DNA from: Prinsepia uniflora
Taxonomy: Eukaryota > Streptophyta > Magnoliopsida > Rosales > Rosaceae
Length of the DNA stretch: 64,000 nt
Assembly: GCA_032719365.1 (NCBI GenBank)
Contig: CM064868.1
Location: 15,852,463-15,916,462 of the forward strand
Reading direction: 5' to 3'
Below, one piece after another: positions 9,939-21,561 of the stretch. The notes under the pieces are model-generated. The model saw only the letters and a program-made list of their open reading frames with translations, was not told the DNA's origin and ran no database searches. The position numbers were made by a program, and so were the translations under genes. Positions within the stretch are counted from its first letter, which is position 1; each line of letters starts with the position of its first letter.

Positions 9939-11948
9939 TGTAACGACCCATCCTGGAATCCGGGATTAGATTAGTACCTAATCATGATTAACGGGGTCAA
10001 TTGGTGATTACTTGGGCGAAATTGGACGAACGATGCAAAATGACCATTTTACCCCTAGTCGTGGGTAAAACGTTAACTTTTATTCGGAAGGTCAAATGGA
10101 CTTTGACCGATGACCATGACATAGTTTGGGATGTCACGAGTCCATAGAGAGGTGACATGTTCGGTTCCGACGTTCGGGGTGAAAGTTATGACGTTCTGAA
10201 GGCCAAGGGCATTTTCGTAATTTGGACGAAAATGGGGAAATTGTTGACTTTTGACTGGGAGGTCTGATGGCCGGGGACCGAGGGCTGTTAGGAAGGTCTC
10301 GATGCCCTGAGTCCGTAGACAGGCGGCACGCGTCGATCGGAGTTCGGATGACCAAATTACGGGTCTAGACGAGTGAGGGGCATTTTGGTAATTTGCCAAG
10401 TGAGGGAAAAATGGTAAATTGGCCATTTTTTTGGGACAGTCGTGTGCGGCGTGGATTCCTTTCAGAAAACAGAGCATGGGCTGAGGGAATTGTTTAATCT
10501 GTCCCAATGAATTGTTTATAACGGTTAGTGACATTGAGAGGAGATTGTTTAGAATTGAAGACTTAGTGCTAGGCATACTGGGTATTGTTTATACAGTGGG
10601 GTGTTTGGGGTAGTGCACGGGTACGCAATGCCGTGTTGGTTTTTGAGGAAGCACAGGGATTGTGCTGGTGAGTGTTCAGTGTGTGTGTAAGTGTTGAGTG
10701 GAATTTGAGGCCACATGTGAGTTAGTTTATACTTGGAGTGGGTTGAATAGAGTTTGAGTGGTGTCTGTGCGGGAAACAAATACGCTGGGCTGGTGCCATT
10801 GGAACTGAGAAAACAGAGACATTGATCAGACCATGATCGACCTTTCCAAGGACAAATTGAGTGAAATTGTGAACGAGAAGGGGATCAAGGAGGTTAGAGC
10901 AGAGTGTTGAGACTGAGAGAGAGAGAGAGAGAGAGGAATGGGATGAAAATGGTGAGAGGAGAGTCCAAAATCCGAAACGGGTTCTTGAGGGAGTGAGAAT
11001 CCAATTTCAAAATGTAGGCCAACCCAAGACCAATTAGGGATCAATTATGTCTTCTGGGACCTCCTTTAGTCGATCCAGATCAAGGGATCGAAGCTTTAAG
11101 CCCTGGGAAGTCTTGGATAGACACGGCGGAGTTCAGAGAAATTGAGGATTGGGTTGTGTAAGTGGGGGAGTTAGAAGACACAATTGAGCTTGAAAGCCAG
11201 CTTAGATTGATCAAAAAAAACTGTTGGCTGGATCAATTGATTGAAATCAGACGGCAATGATGGAATTCGGTGAAGGAGCAGTACCCGGTACCCGGGTGTT
11301 CTTCGATGTTCGTCGTCGAGTCGTCTCATTTTAGGTAAGTGATTGTAAAATTAAGGTCACAGAACTGTAATTGAACTTGTAACGAAGGTGTTCAAATGCT
11401 CAATTGAAAGAATTAGGGTTGATTTGACAGTGAACTAAACAGGTCATCATGCGGGTTGAATGACCCGTTTAACCGTGAGCCGGGTGAAGACGATGACTAT
11501 TTATGTTACTGTAGTTGGCGCGTGGGTGTCTCGCGCAGCCACTCACGGTGGTGCGTGACGTCGCTTGGGACGGTTTTTCAAGGTGAGTTCAAAATAACTT
11601 TAATCCTAGTCAATGTAACGAACATTTTAGCTTTGGTTTCGAATGTATCGGACACCGTATCGATGTTGGTTCGAGGGTCCGAAGGTTTACGTTACGTTTT
11701 TAATTAACGATTAATTCCCTAAAAATTATGGGAAATTAGTATGTTGTTATTTGAGACCTTAATGACCCTGGAATGTGATTTCGAACAGGATTCGGGTTTT
11801 CTGGAAAATTCCGGAATTTACGGGAACGCGTGCTGCGCGAAACCGAGCCTTAAGAACGGTGTGTGAGTGGACGTTGCTTTCCAAATTTAATGCATGCATA
11901 AATATTTCTATGATTGCTATGAATTTGATTATGAATGGTGATTGATTT
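9939..11948 (+). repeat. 3' LTR of element 1, left part
   Basis: It begins TGTAACGACCCATCC and matches 4016-6014 until element 2 interrupts it after GATTT. It keeps the modules, GA tract, GTAAGT (11335-11340) and GTGAGTGGAC (11863-11872). The 167-residue minus-strand frame at 10073-10576 is the LTR copy of the one at 4048-4503. Confidence 0.9.
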
Positions 11949-12977
11949 TGTAACGACCCGTCCCGAGTATCGGGATTTAATATTATTTAATTATGATTTA
12001 GAATTACTAATCGGGGATTAGTTGATTGATTTCGGACGAATTGTGCAAAATGACCGTTTTGCCCCTATACGTGGGCAAAACGTTGACTTTTTATTCGGAC
12101 GGTCAAACGGGCTTTGACCAATGACTATGACGTAGTTTGGGACGTCACGAGTTCATAGACAGGTGGCACGTTCGATTCCGACGTTCGTAGTGGAAGTTAT
12201 GATGTTCGGAAGCCCAAGGGCATTTTCGTAATTTGTACGAAATAACGGAAAATGTTGACTTTTTGATCGGGGGGTCCGATGGCCAAGGGCCAAGGACCGT
12301 TAGGAAAGTCTCGATGCCCTGAGTCCGTAGACAGGCGGCACGCATCAATCGGAGTCTGAATGACCAAGTTACGGGTCTGGATGCGTGAGGGGCGTTTCGG
12401 TAATTTGCCAAGCAGGGGCAAAATGGTAATTTGGGCTGTTGATTTTGAACAGCCGTGAGTTGGAGCCATGATTGAACTTAGTGGAAGGCTGGTGCGATCT
12501 GTCCTACACAATGTAACGAACATTTTAGCGTTGGTTTCTTATCAATCGGACCCCGTTTCGATATTGTTCGGGATGTCCGAAGGTTTTTAATCCAGTTTAA
12601 AAATACTTAAAGATTCGGGAAAATTACGAGACTTGAATAGGATGTTAATGAGGAGGTTAGTAACCCTCTAATGTGATTTGGACAGGATTGGGAGTCCCTG
12701 TGATAGTGGTGTGGCCCGGGTATCGAGGCACTCGGTTAAACGGTCTGTGAGTGGACATTGGTTTTATAAATTTGATGCATGCATAACTATTTCATGATTG
12801 TTATAATTGCTTTTATATGCTTTGATTTGGATATCGGTGAATTTATGTGATTTCACGCATTTCGAGGCGATTTAAGGGTTGCGCGTAAATCGAGGTTTTC
12901 CGGATTTGTACTGATTTCCATAATTGTGGTTCGGATATGATTTTATGAAACAGTTACGGATTTGATAAAGTAAATTC

Positions 12978-13085
12978 GGGCCAGGGGCCCAGTTGATTTA
13001 AGAATCGGGCCAGGGGCCCAATTGACTTATGAAATCGGGCTAGGGGCCCAGTTGATTTATATATGTGATTTCGGGTCGAGGACCC
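12978..13085 (+). repeat. Hairpin array, about 29-30-bp period
   Basis: GGGCC-AGG-GGCCC at 12978-12990 and 13007-13019, GGGCT-AGG-GGCCC at 13037-13049, and GGGTC-GAG-GACCC at 13073-13085. The stem pair changes from C-G to T-A with both sides altered. The 3' LTR copy (about 27361-27500) has one extra unit. Confidence 0.8.
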
Positions 13086-13353
13086 TAAAATGGAATTGAA
13101 TAAATGATTTCGAATTTGATAATCAACTATTTGGACTTCTGACGGTTTTATGGAAATTCGGGACATGGCCCTTGTGATATTTTGGAAATGAATAATAAAA
13201 TTTGTTCCATAAAACCATTTCGATACGAGGATATATATTGGTCTCCTCCAGGTGTCGGGGACACTGGGGAAGTCACGGTGCATTGTCTGCGAGGGGTCAT
13301 TGTACGGAGCTACCGGACCGTATAGTGACTCAGGAGCAGGATTGCTATGATTA

Positions 13354-13489
13354 GACGTCAGGGACGTCAGACATCGGAGATGTCAGAGATATGGACCCGG
13401 TGAGACCCCGGGCAGCACGCGTTGCTTAATACCGTGAGATATGATGTCAGGGACGTCAAGCGTCAGGGACGCTAGGCATCAGGGATGCC
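13354..13489 (+). repeat. Hairpin arrays, 16-bp period, AGG loops
   Basis: GACGTC-AGG-GACGTC (13354-13368) and GACATC-GGA-GATGTC (13370-13384) come first. A spacer containing GAGACC..GGGCAGCACGCG follows. Then come GATGTC-AGG-GACGTC (13443-13457), AGCGTC-AGG-GACGCT (13459-13473) and GGCATC-AGG-GATGCC (13475-13489). Repeated in the 3' copy at 27768-27904. Confidence 0.85.
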
Positions 13490-13719
13490 GGAGATGGAAA
13501 AATAATAAATGAATATTACTGGATTTATGAAATAACTCTTGGATTTACTTTTGGGATTTGAAACTATGCTTTGGTTTCCGGGCTAAGGCCCTAATGGTTA
13601 TTTCTAAATAAATATGTGGTTATTGGTTTTTGGTGCATGCATATGTTTTTACTGAGGGGCATAAATGTCTTATAAATGTTTTAAACAGACTTGTTTATTT
13701 TCGTCCACTCACAGCTTTT

Positions 13720-13739
13720 GGGGGGGGGGGGGGGGGGGG
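13720..13739 (+). repeat. Poly-G tract (20 G)
   Basis: An uninterrupted G run near the 3' end of the LTR; the other LTR copy has 18 G at 28310-28327. Confidence 0.9.
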
Positions 13740-13762
13740 AGATTGGGATGGGTCGTGTCAAG

Positions 13763-13774
13763 TGGTATCAGAGC
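13763..13774 (+). other. Primer binding site, initiator-Met tRNA type (element 2)
   Basis: TGGTATCAGAGC, two bases after the LTR end. Confidence 0.9.
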
Positions 13775-16700
13775 AGGTTTTGCTCTTTTGTGCGCAAAGG
13801 TCGAGGGTGTGATGTCTCTTTGGGCTGCAGTTCCGTTGTCAACCTGATAGATGGGTTTGGGTTTGAGTAGTGGATAATGTGTGTTTGGCCTGATACGCCG
13901 TGCGTTAACGTGATTCGACCCAAGTGGGGTTGTTTGTGATTAACTGGTAATGTGGGACCGTCGGTTCGGTCATGGGATGATAGATTGTTGTGCTACTGGG
14001 CACAGTTGGGTTCAGGGAACCCAATTTGAATAATGATATGGAAATGCGAAACTCAGTTGAGTAATGGTCTAAATTATGGACCCTGGTGGTGTTGGCTGGT
14101 GTACGAGATGTTGGTGCATCAGAGTTAGCCGATGACCTTCGTGGTGGAACCCACGATGAGACCCATGTTGAGTTGACGATTGGCTTGGATTTGACGTCTA
14201 TACGATGTCAGGACCGCGGGGTCGGTCAGGTTGTGGATTTTACTGCAGAAGGCAGTTGGGTTCGGTGGAACCCTAGGGTGTGATTTTGGAACCCTAATTT
14301 CTAATTGATGGATTGGAAAGGTGAACTTTAAATGGGAACTTGTGCTGCGACGAGCGGCGAAGGTCGTGGATGACCACGTGGATGACTCAAGTGAGTCTAG
14401 TCAGGATTATGGGATTCGATCCACGGATGCGGTTACGAGATATGATGTGGATTTCCGTGTGGGATCGAATGGTAGTGTGATGTGCGGATACGGATCTTGA
14501 CAAGCGATGACTGTTGGTCGACAGTTGTGTCGAGATGACTGGCTATCGAGGGTATTTAGTGTGGGTTTAACACTTGAGGATCCGGGGACGTTCAGGGAAC
14601 GTTCATTATCCTGATGTGCGGATGGTCAAATTGGAGGTACCCATAGTCGTGGGGTACGAGTGGTGATACGGGATCGTCGTTCGGTGTGAACGGAGATCCA
14701 GGGTATCAACTTTGCACACAGTGTGCTAGCGTGGATGTTCGTGTGCTAGTGTGGACGTTCGTGTGCTAGTGTGGGTGTATGGATGCCTGTGTGTTGAGGC
14801 AAGTGTCGGTGATACTAGCAATGGTGTTGGTGCCGGTGTCGGTGAATGAGGTTGTGATGAGCCACGAGTTGGGATGTGACTCTGTCCCGAGGGACATATG
14901 ATTGGTATCTGCGACTCAAGTGGCGGTTGAGTCATGGACTGGATAGGATCCAGTGGAGATTGTGACGTGTTAGGATAAGTCCCAACAGTTATGAGATGAC
15001 AAGTGACGAATGGTTAAAAAGGTATGATTGAGACTTGAGGAATCTAGGGACGATGTTCCCTACGTCATGAGAATCAATGGATTTGGGGAGTTGTTGTCAA
15101 CTCCGAAATTGGTAAGATTGTTTACCTCTAATATCCCCAGAAAGTACAAGGAAATTACTGGGAATGGAGAATACGGGGAAAACCACTTGTGGTATTGATG
15201 TGGAATTTTGTGATTGTGAATCACGTGGAACATGCGGATTGAACCGGTAAAGGTTGAGATGTGAGATGAAGGCGGTAAGGTATGCACATCCAGAAAGAGT
15301 TGAGAAGTTCCCGTTCGGAATCGGGGTGTGTGCGTAAATGATTATTAACGGACGTGAGGTCCGAGTAATGGATTGATTTTGGACACGTGGTGGTCCAAGT
15401 GAGTTGAGGATGTGGGCAGTCCAGTGGTTGGACTTGACATCTCATTGGGAGCATGTCTGTTTCCAACATGGTTGGAACTCCCGATTCGGGGAGAGTTGTG
15501 ATTTGGGGACGAGAGGAATGCTCATTTCCGCATCGGTGATTGGTATTCTGAAGTCATTTGGGTTGACTTCTTATTTTCTGTCATGGCAGATGATGAGTGT
15601 TGTTACCAGTATGTTGAGCGTGTATTGGTGAATGGACCCATGATCGGCCTTGGGTCATTGGACACAAAGAGTTGTGTATCATTCTGGAATTGGTGGTGAA
15701 AGGTGAGGTCACCATTCCACCTAAGGAAATTTTACAAAGGATTCAATGAGGGTGCAAGACCCTACGATCAGTTTTCTGATGGATTGTTAGCCATGTGAGC
15801 ATGTGTGGATCCTAGGTGGATCTAAATTGTGATGTCGTGGACTTGGGGCATGATGACGATCTAGGATTGTGATGTTACTTGACGGGTGACGTAGTGATGG
15901 ATCTGGATCATGGTCTTGATGATCCAGATAGGTGGAGAGTTTATCACTCTTACCTTGGTATGTGATTTGTAAATGACGGGACTGAACTTCTTCTCGAATG
16001 AGTCCCATATGGTTTGTTACTCAAGTGAGTAGGTTTCCGAAGTGGTCGGATTTTGTCAACCTTAGACGTGTGGATATTGGGATTGGCTTCCCTATAAGGT
16101 CAATCGAGTGTTTTGAGCAGGTAACCGATAGGTTCGGTTTTGGTACTTCTTGGTAGACGTAAACGAGATTTTGGGTTTTGGAATCGAATTTCTGGGTGAT
16201 GATTCAGGATTCGATTTCGAAGCTCGAAAGTGGATTACCGGATTTGGGTGCGGAATGATTATTCCAATGCTAGCTTACGGAATAATGATTTCGGATTCGG
16301 ATTTGGAAATGGATATTGGGTCGGAGTTTTGATCTGTCTGGTACAGTATCTGACAGATGGACTCTAGAGTAATTAAAACGTGTTTGGCCACAACCTAGGT
16401 AGTTGTAGGCGGATTGATGGATAGATGTACGTACAGGGTACGTTGTACGAGGATCGATAGTGGATAGGCTGAGTGGTGCCTGGTGACGGTACATGGGATG
16501 TACCAGTGGTGTGTTGGTAATCGGCTTGGTTCCGACACCATTGGATTTGGTGGTGGGTGTGAACTGGACATTGAGTACTATGCTGTGGGCAGAGTTATTC
16601 TTGTCGAGTTCAGCGATTTTATGAGCAGGCGCTCTTAGCCACGGATGGCTAGTGGAACCCTAGTATGGGGATGTGTGATCATTGCTGGGCTGGCATTCAT

Positions 16701-17346
16701 TATGTTCCAGTTACACCACTTGATTGAGTAAGTTGACGGTATACGTACACTCAGGATGAGTGAGTTGGTGGTCTGTGAAACCACGAGTAGCCTTGCGTGA
16801 AGTTTTCTTACGCCGTGATTTTTCCAGCGTCATGGTTCGCTGACGGAGTCGGCGGTTATGGATATTGAGATTGATATGTGTCGCAGGATTGGGCTTGCCC
16901 TGCGACTTGAGATCATGTGGTTGATCTTACGCTACATTGAGGGTGATGTAGTACGAGGTGTTGTCACTGATTAGTCGATGGTTGGAGCCTTACCAGGGTG
17001 GTAAAGCTTAGTGGTGACAGTTTGACTGATGGTGTCAACAAGGACTGAAAGGTGCGTTTTGGTGACTCCCAAGGAGGAGCAGACATCTTATAGGTTGATG
17101 ATTGAATGAAACCGACAAGCTGAAGGAGTCAGCTAAATGGTAAATTGACAAGAATCAGGTGATCAATTTCACTCGCGGTGTCGAGTATGGTCGGTACGGT
17201 GAGAGACCGTGATAGGACGTCTGCGTTCAGACGAGCTTTGTGTTGGTTAGTGGGTGTACCAGTGTACACAGATGTGAGACCGAAATGTTTTCCACGAGGT
17301 GAATGTGGAGTAAGGATATTTGGTAATTTCGAGGACGAAATTATTT

Positions 17347-17358
17347 AAGGAGGGAAGG
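17347..17358 (+). other. Polypurine tract of element 2
   Basis: AAGGAGGGAAGG directly before the 3' LTR. Confidence 0.85.
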
Positions 17359-17359
17359 T

Positions 17360-19182
17360 TGTAACGACCCGTCCCGAGTATCGGGATTTAATATTATTTA
17401 ACTATGATTTAGAATGACTAATCGGGGATTAGTTGAGTGATTTCGGACGAATTGTGCAAAATGACCGTTTTGCCCCTGGGCGTGGGCAAAACGTTGACTT
17501 TTATTCAGACGGTCAAACGGGCTTTGACCAATGACCGTGACGTAGTTTGGGACGTCACGAGTTCATAGACAGGTGGCACGTTCGATTCCGATGTTCGTAG
17601 TGGAAGTTATGATGTTCGGAAGCCCAAGGGCATTTTCGTAATTTGTACGAAATAACGGGAAATGTTGACTTTTTGATCGGGGGATACGATGGCCAAGGGC
17701 CAAGGACCGTTAGGAAGGTCTCGATGCCCTGAGTCCGTAGACAGGCGGCACGCATCAATCGGAGTCCGAATGACCAAGTTACGGGTCTGGATGCGTGAGG
17801 GGTGTTTCGGTAATTTGCCAAGCAAGGGCAAAATGGTAATATGGGCTGTTGATTTTGAACAGCCGTGATTTGGAGCCATGATTGAACTTAGTGGAAGGCT
17901 GGTGCGATCTGTCCATGAATTGTTTAGTATGGTTAGTAACATGGGGGAAGGAATTGTTAATTGAATTGAAGTGCTGGACACCATGGATACTGCTGTGAGT
18001 TCCATGTGGGGAACAGAGTGCACTGGACGGATAAATTGTTTATGCAATTGGGAATATTGATCAGAACGGGTGAATGAATGGTTTGAATTGTGGAAATCGT
18101 TGCTGGAAAGGTGAAGTGTTGAGAGCAACAAATGGAGGGGGAAAACGGGGAGGTTTACCCAGAAAAACCCGAAACTGTGTTAACAAATTCAAATTTCCAA
18201 TTCGAGGTTCTGGGCCAGCCCAGGGTAATTTGATGATTCATTTAGTTCTCTGGGATCATTTCCAGTCGATCCAGTGCAAGAGGGAGGTAATTTGGTGCTG
18301 TTTTGGCTTCGAACAGACCTGGTTACAGGAAGGAAAAATCGAGCTTGAGTCGTGAATTTGGAGGGGTTTAAGGATGGAATTGACGTGAGAAGCAAGCTTA
18401 TACGAACTCTATGAAGCCTCTGAGTAAATCAATTTCAAGAAAACTATCGAAATTGCTCAAGAGTGGTGAATGAACAGTGTTCGTATGTTCATCGAAGTTC
18501 GACTTCGAATTGGCTGGATTAAGGTGAGTTCTTTTGTATTTGAGGTCTCAGAACCTTAATTGGACGTAAGGCGATCCTCTTGGTTGTTTGAATTGATGGA
18601 ATTATGTGGGAATTGGCAGGATTCTGGCCAGGTCAGGTCGCGGGTAATCAGACCCGAATTACAGAGAAACGGGCGAGGACGGTGACTGTAGCAGGCGCGT
18701 GGGTGTCACGCGCAGCCACTCACGGCGGCGCGTGACGGCGCATGGGCACGAATCTCGAGGTGAGGTCAACATGACTTTTGTCCTACACAATGTAACGAAC
18801 ATTTTAGCGTTGGTTTCGTATCAATCGAACCCCGTTTCGATATTGTTCGGGATGTCCGAAGGTTTTAAATCCAGTTTAAAAATACTTAAAGATTCGGGAA
18901 AATTACGGGACTTGAATATGATGTTAATGAGGAGGTTAGTAACCCTCTAATGTGATTTGGACAGGATTGGGAGTCCCGGTGATAGTGGTGTGGCCCGGGA
19001 AGGCCTATGGCACGCGTATCGAGGCGCTCGGTTAAACGGTCTGTGAGTGGACATTGGTTTTATAAATTCGATGCATGCATAACTGTTTCATGATTGTTAT
19101 AATTGCTTTTATATGCTTTGATTTGGATATCGGTGAATTTATGTGATTTCACGCATTTCGAGGCGATTTACGGGTTGCGCGT
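17360..19182 (+). repeat. 3' LTR of element 2, left part
   Basis: It is the complete version of the segment deleted in the 5' copy, including GTGAGT (18524-18529) and arm GTGAGTGGAC (19043-19052). It is interrupted by element 3 after CGCGT. The 174-residue minus-strand frame at 17607-18131 lies across the module block and is not a gene. Confidence 0.9.
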
Positions 19183-19756
19183 TGTTGATACCATATCGAC
19201 CGACCACCCTAGCACAGGGCCGCCAGGACAGGAAGGCCGCCGACCGATTTCCTGATCGGCACCCTCACGGCCCACGGTCCGCCGATCGGCACCATACTGC
19301 ACACCCGCCATTCGGCATCTGAAAGTGAACAGACGACAGCTGGCTGCGACAGTCACCTAACCAACTCTGCCATACCAACTCCCTGACGGAGGCAGGTTGG
19401 GACTCCAGCTAGCGCCTCCTCCGGATGTCCAGGGCTTGTCAGACGGCTCTCAGCCACAAAGCACCACCTGCTCACATAACAGTAGCCCACCTACCGCAGT
19501 TATGGCTACTATAAATACCCCGAAACCCTTCACAAAGGTAAGACACTGAGAACCGATCCAGAGCACTGTATTTACTTGCCCCTCGGCATTCAGATACTAA
19601 CTTAGGCATCGGAGCTCCTTTGGCCGGCACCACACCGGTGTCTAGTTTGCAGGATCCCTGCTGAACCACAATGCCCCCAGCGGGCCTGAGACACCACGCG
19701 GCTGGTCCTAGAACCCCCAGCGGGTCTCATCGAGTTGGTCATTTACGGATCAAACA
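19183..19756 (+). repeat. 5' LTR of element 3
   Basis: 574 bp, TG...CA ends, with TATA box TATAAATA at 19510-19517. The matching site in the 3' LTR reads TATGAATA. Confidence 0.92.
19510..19517 (+). promoter_or_regulatory. TATA box of the element 3 LTR
   Basis: TATAAATA in a GC-rich LTR, followed about 35-60 bp later by a probable transcription start region. Confidence 0.6.
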
Positions 19757-19758
19757 AT

Positions 19759-19776
19759 TGGCGCCGTCTGTGGGAA
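19759..19776 (+). other. Primer binding site of element 3
   Basis: TGGCGCCGTCTGTGGGAA, two bases after the LTR; this form is common in Tat/Ogre-group elements. The donor tRNA was not verified here. Confidence 0.8.
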
Positions 19777-19847
19777 CTCATTAAACACCCACTAACTCAC
19801 ATACCCTTGCTCGACCCTCCGCTGACGAACAATTTCTGCCGAACGGG

Positions 19848-20340
19848 ATGACGGTGAGCTCAACAACACCCCTCAGGGAGATCGAGGCCGAACCCGAGCC
19901 AGCCTACCTTCCGATGACGTGCTCGAGATGCTGAGGACCCTCCGGTCGGAGGTTGCCGAACTCAGGAAGAGCAACGCTGCCATCGAGAGCAGGAACCACG
20001 TGTGGGGGGAACAGTATGGAAGCACCCTGGCTATCTTGCAGTCCACACGCGAGGAACTGGAGGAGCAGCGGGAGGCAACCAAACGGGCCTTAGCAGCTGC
20101 ATCTCGTCGGCCGGAGTTCGATGCCGGCCGAGTCGAGATCGGTGACACCTACCGACCAGAAGCGTCCGGTCGTCTGCTGTTCCACCAGACCGACCTGCCT
20201 GGGCCCTCGGGAACATAGATCTACCGTGACACCCGCGAGCTGCTCGACAGGAGACAGACGCAGACCCTGGCCAACCGTCTGACTTACCCTACCCACGACC
20301 CCCGCATCCAGGCACAACCACCTCTGCCCATACTATCCCA
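19848..20340 (+). pseudogene. gag remnant of element 3
   Basis: An ATG at 19848 opens a short frame. After a frame change the frame from 19919 runs to a TAG at 20216-20218, then continues open. It encodes a Glu/Arg/Leu-rich stretch with coiled-coil character (about residues 1-65), typical of the N-terminal part of Tat gag. No zinc knuckle is present. The sequence from about 20341 is already RT, so a deletion has removed the rest of gag, protease and most of RT. The capsid-like role is family knowledge; the identity rests on position. Confidence 0.55.
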
Positions 20341-20815
20341 GGGCGCCCGGTTACATGATCAGCCAACGGGGAATTGAGGCTAACCTCGAAAAAATCAAGG
20401 CCATCCTGGACATGAAGCCCCCACGCACACTCAAGGAAGTCCAAACCCTTACTGCCGGATCGCCGCCCTCACCCGGTTCATCTCCCGGGCGACAGACAAG
20501 TGTTTACCATTCTTCAAGGTCATGAAGACCCAGAGCAGGCACATAAACTGGGACACAACGTGCGACGCTGCCTTTGAAGCTCTCAAAACTTACATGAGCA
20601 CCGCGCCCCTACTTACCCGACCTACCACTAGGGAACGGCTCACCGTCTATCTTTCTGTCTCCACATCTGCTGTCAGCTCCGTCCTTGTCACCAATCGGGA
20701 ACGGCTCCCAGTGTACTATGTCAGCAAGGCGTTCCAGGACGCGGAGACCCAGTACAGCGACCTGGAGAAGTTGGCCTTTGCCCTCATTGTGACGGCCCGG
20801 TACATCCCATGTTAG
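20341..20815 (+). pseudogene. Reverse transcriptase end plus start of RNase H (element 3)
   Basis: The translation shows the RT connection motifs GYMISQRGIEANLEKI, then ILDMKPPRTLKEVQ and the FINW-like block, then YYVSKAF, EKLAFALIVTAR. These are the end of Ty3 RT and the first RNase H motifs. The YxDD active site is absent because the upstream part is deleted. A one-base disruption near 20465 and a frameshift with small deletion near 20805 separate it from the next frame. Confidence 0.85.
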
Positions 20816-21561
20816 TCCTCACTAACAAACCCCTTCGCCAGGTGCTCCAAAAGCCAGACACTTCGGGGCGGCTCATTAAATGGGCAGTGGAGCTTAGTGA
20901 GTTCGATATCACATTCGCCCCAAGGCCAGCTGTCAAAGGGCAGGTCATCACCGACTTCCTTTCCGAATTCACTTACAACACAACGCAGCACATGCCCGAC
21001 ACTCCGGATCCCAACATTGCGGCACCCGCCGCTCCTATCTACAAATCATCAACACCGTCCACCTTGGACCCCGCCCAACCAATTTGGACTCTCTACGTGG
21101 ACGGATCCTTCTGCCATACTGGCTCTGGCGCCGGCCTCGTACTCAGCACACCTACCCAGGAACGGCTAGAGTACGCGCTGCGTTTTGGGTTCCAGGCTTC
21201 CAACAACGAAGCCGAGTACGAAGCCCTCCTTGCTGGCCTCCGGTTGGCCACCGACCTCCAAGCACAACAGCTGCAGGTTTATAGCGACTCCCAGCTCATC
21301 GTCCGACAGATCAACAGCCTCTATGATGCCAAAGACGTCTCCATGACCCGATACTTGGCAAAGGTGCGGTCCCTACTCCGCCACTTCTGTGGCATCGAGG
21401 TCATTCAAATACCACGGTCGAAAAATAGCCACGCCAATGCCCTGGCCCGCCTGGCCTCCTCCATCGATGACAAGATGGGCCGCCGTGTTCCCGTTGAATT
21501 TTTGGCATCCCCGAGCACAAACGAGCAACCAGTCCTGGTCGCAACACAGGATGCATCTTAG
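20809..21561 (+). pseudogene. RNase H end and archaeal-type RNase H (element 3)
   Basis: The first 45 residues finish the RT-linked RNase H (LTNKPLRQVLQKPD, then GQVITDFLSEFT). Residues about 90-225 form a second, archaeal-type RNase H: WTLYVDGSF with the first Asp, NNEAEYEALLAGL with the Glu, YSDSQLIVRQI with the second Asp, and a late Asn/Ala-rich motif (NSHANALARLAS) where active copies have Asp. A second RNase H between RT and integrase is characteristic of the Tat lineage. It would remove the RNA strand during cDNA synthesis. The frame ends at TAG 21559-21561 and resumes at once as integrase. Confidence 0.9.

Larger units (their letters stand above)
11949..13760 (+). repeat. 5' LTR of element 2 with internal deletions
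   Basis: It is 1812 bp, against about 2900 bp in the 3' copy. It lacks the segment matching 17914-18780; the junction lies in TGTCC, which is present at both edges. It lacks about 175 bp near the end (matching about 28133-28308), at a G-rich junction, and a short piece near 12718. The deletions remove the donor-like site and the terminal hairpin. Both complementary arms remain (12747-12756 and 13703-13712). Confidence 0.85.
13761..17359 (+). mobile_element. Non-coding interior of element 2
   Basis: There is no retroviral coding domain. It contains many hairpins: TTGGGTTC-AGG-GAACCCAA (14006-14024), GGGTTC/GAACCC (14258-14273), CGTGG/CCACG (14365-14378), GACTCA/TGAGTC (14384-14397), CGTTC/GAACG (14678-14692), TGTCCC/GGGACA (14883-14896), ACTGGAT-AGG-ATCCAGT (14938-14954) and AATTTCG/CGAAATT (17325-17342). 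GTGTGCTAGTGTGG-like copies repeat at about 14720-14785. The small frames inside are not genes. Confidence 0.8.

Noticed and set aside
10073..10576. 167-residue frame (minus), with a relative at 4048-4503
   Set aside because: Both are the same place in the two LTRs of element 1; conservation follows from LTR identity. The inner repeat is the tandem module.
13354..13489. Regularly spaced short repeats resembling a CRISPR array
   Set aside because: The units are self-complementary hairpins in a plant LTR, without unique spacers or cas genes.
17607..18131. 174-residue frame, minus strand
   Set aside because: Lies across the LTR modules of element 2; broken in the other LTR copy; no motif.
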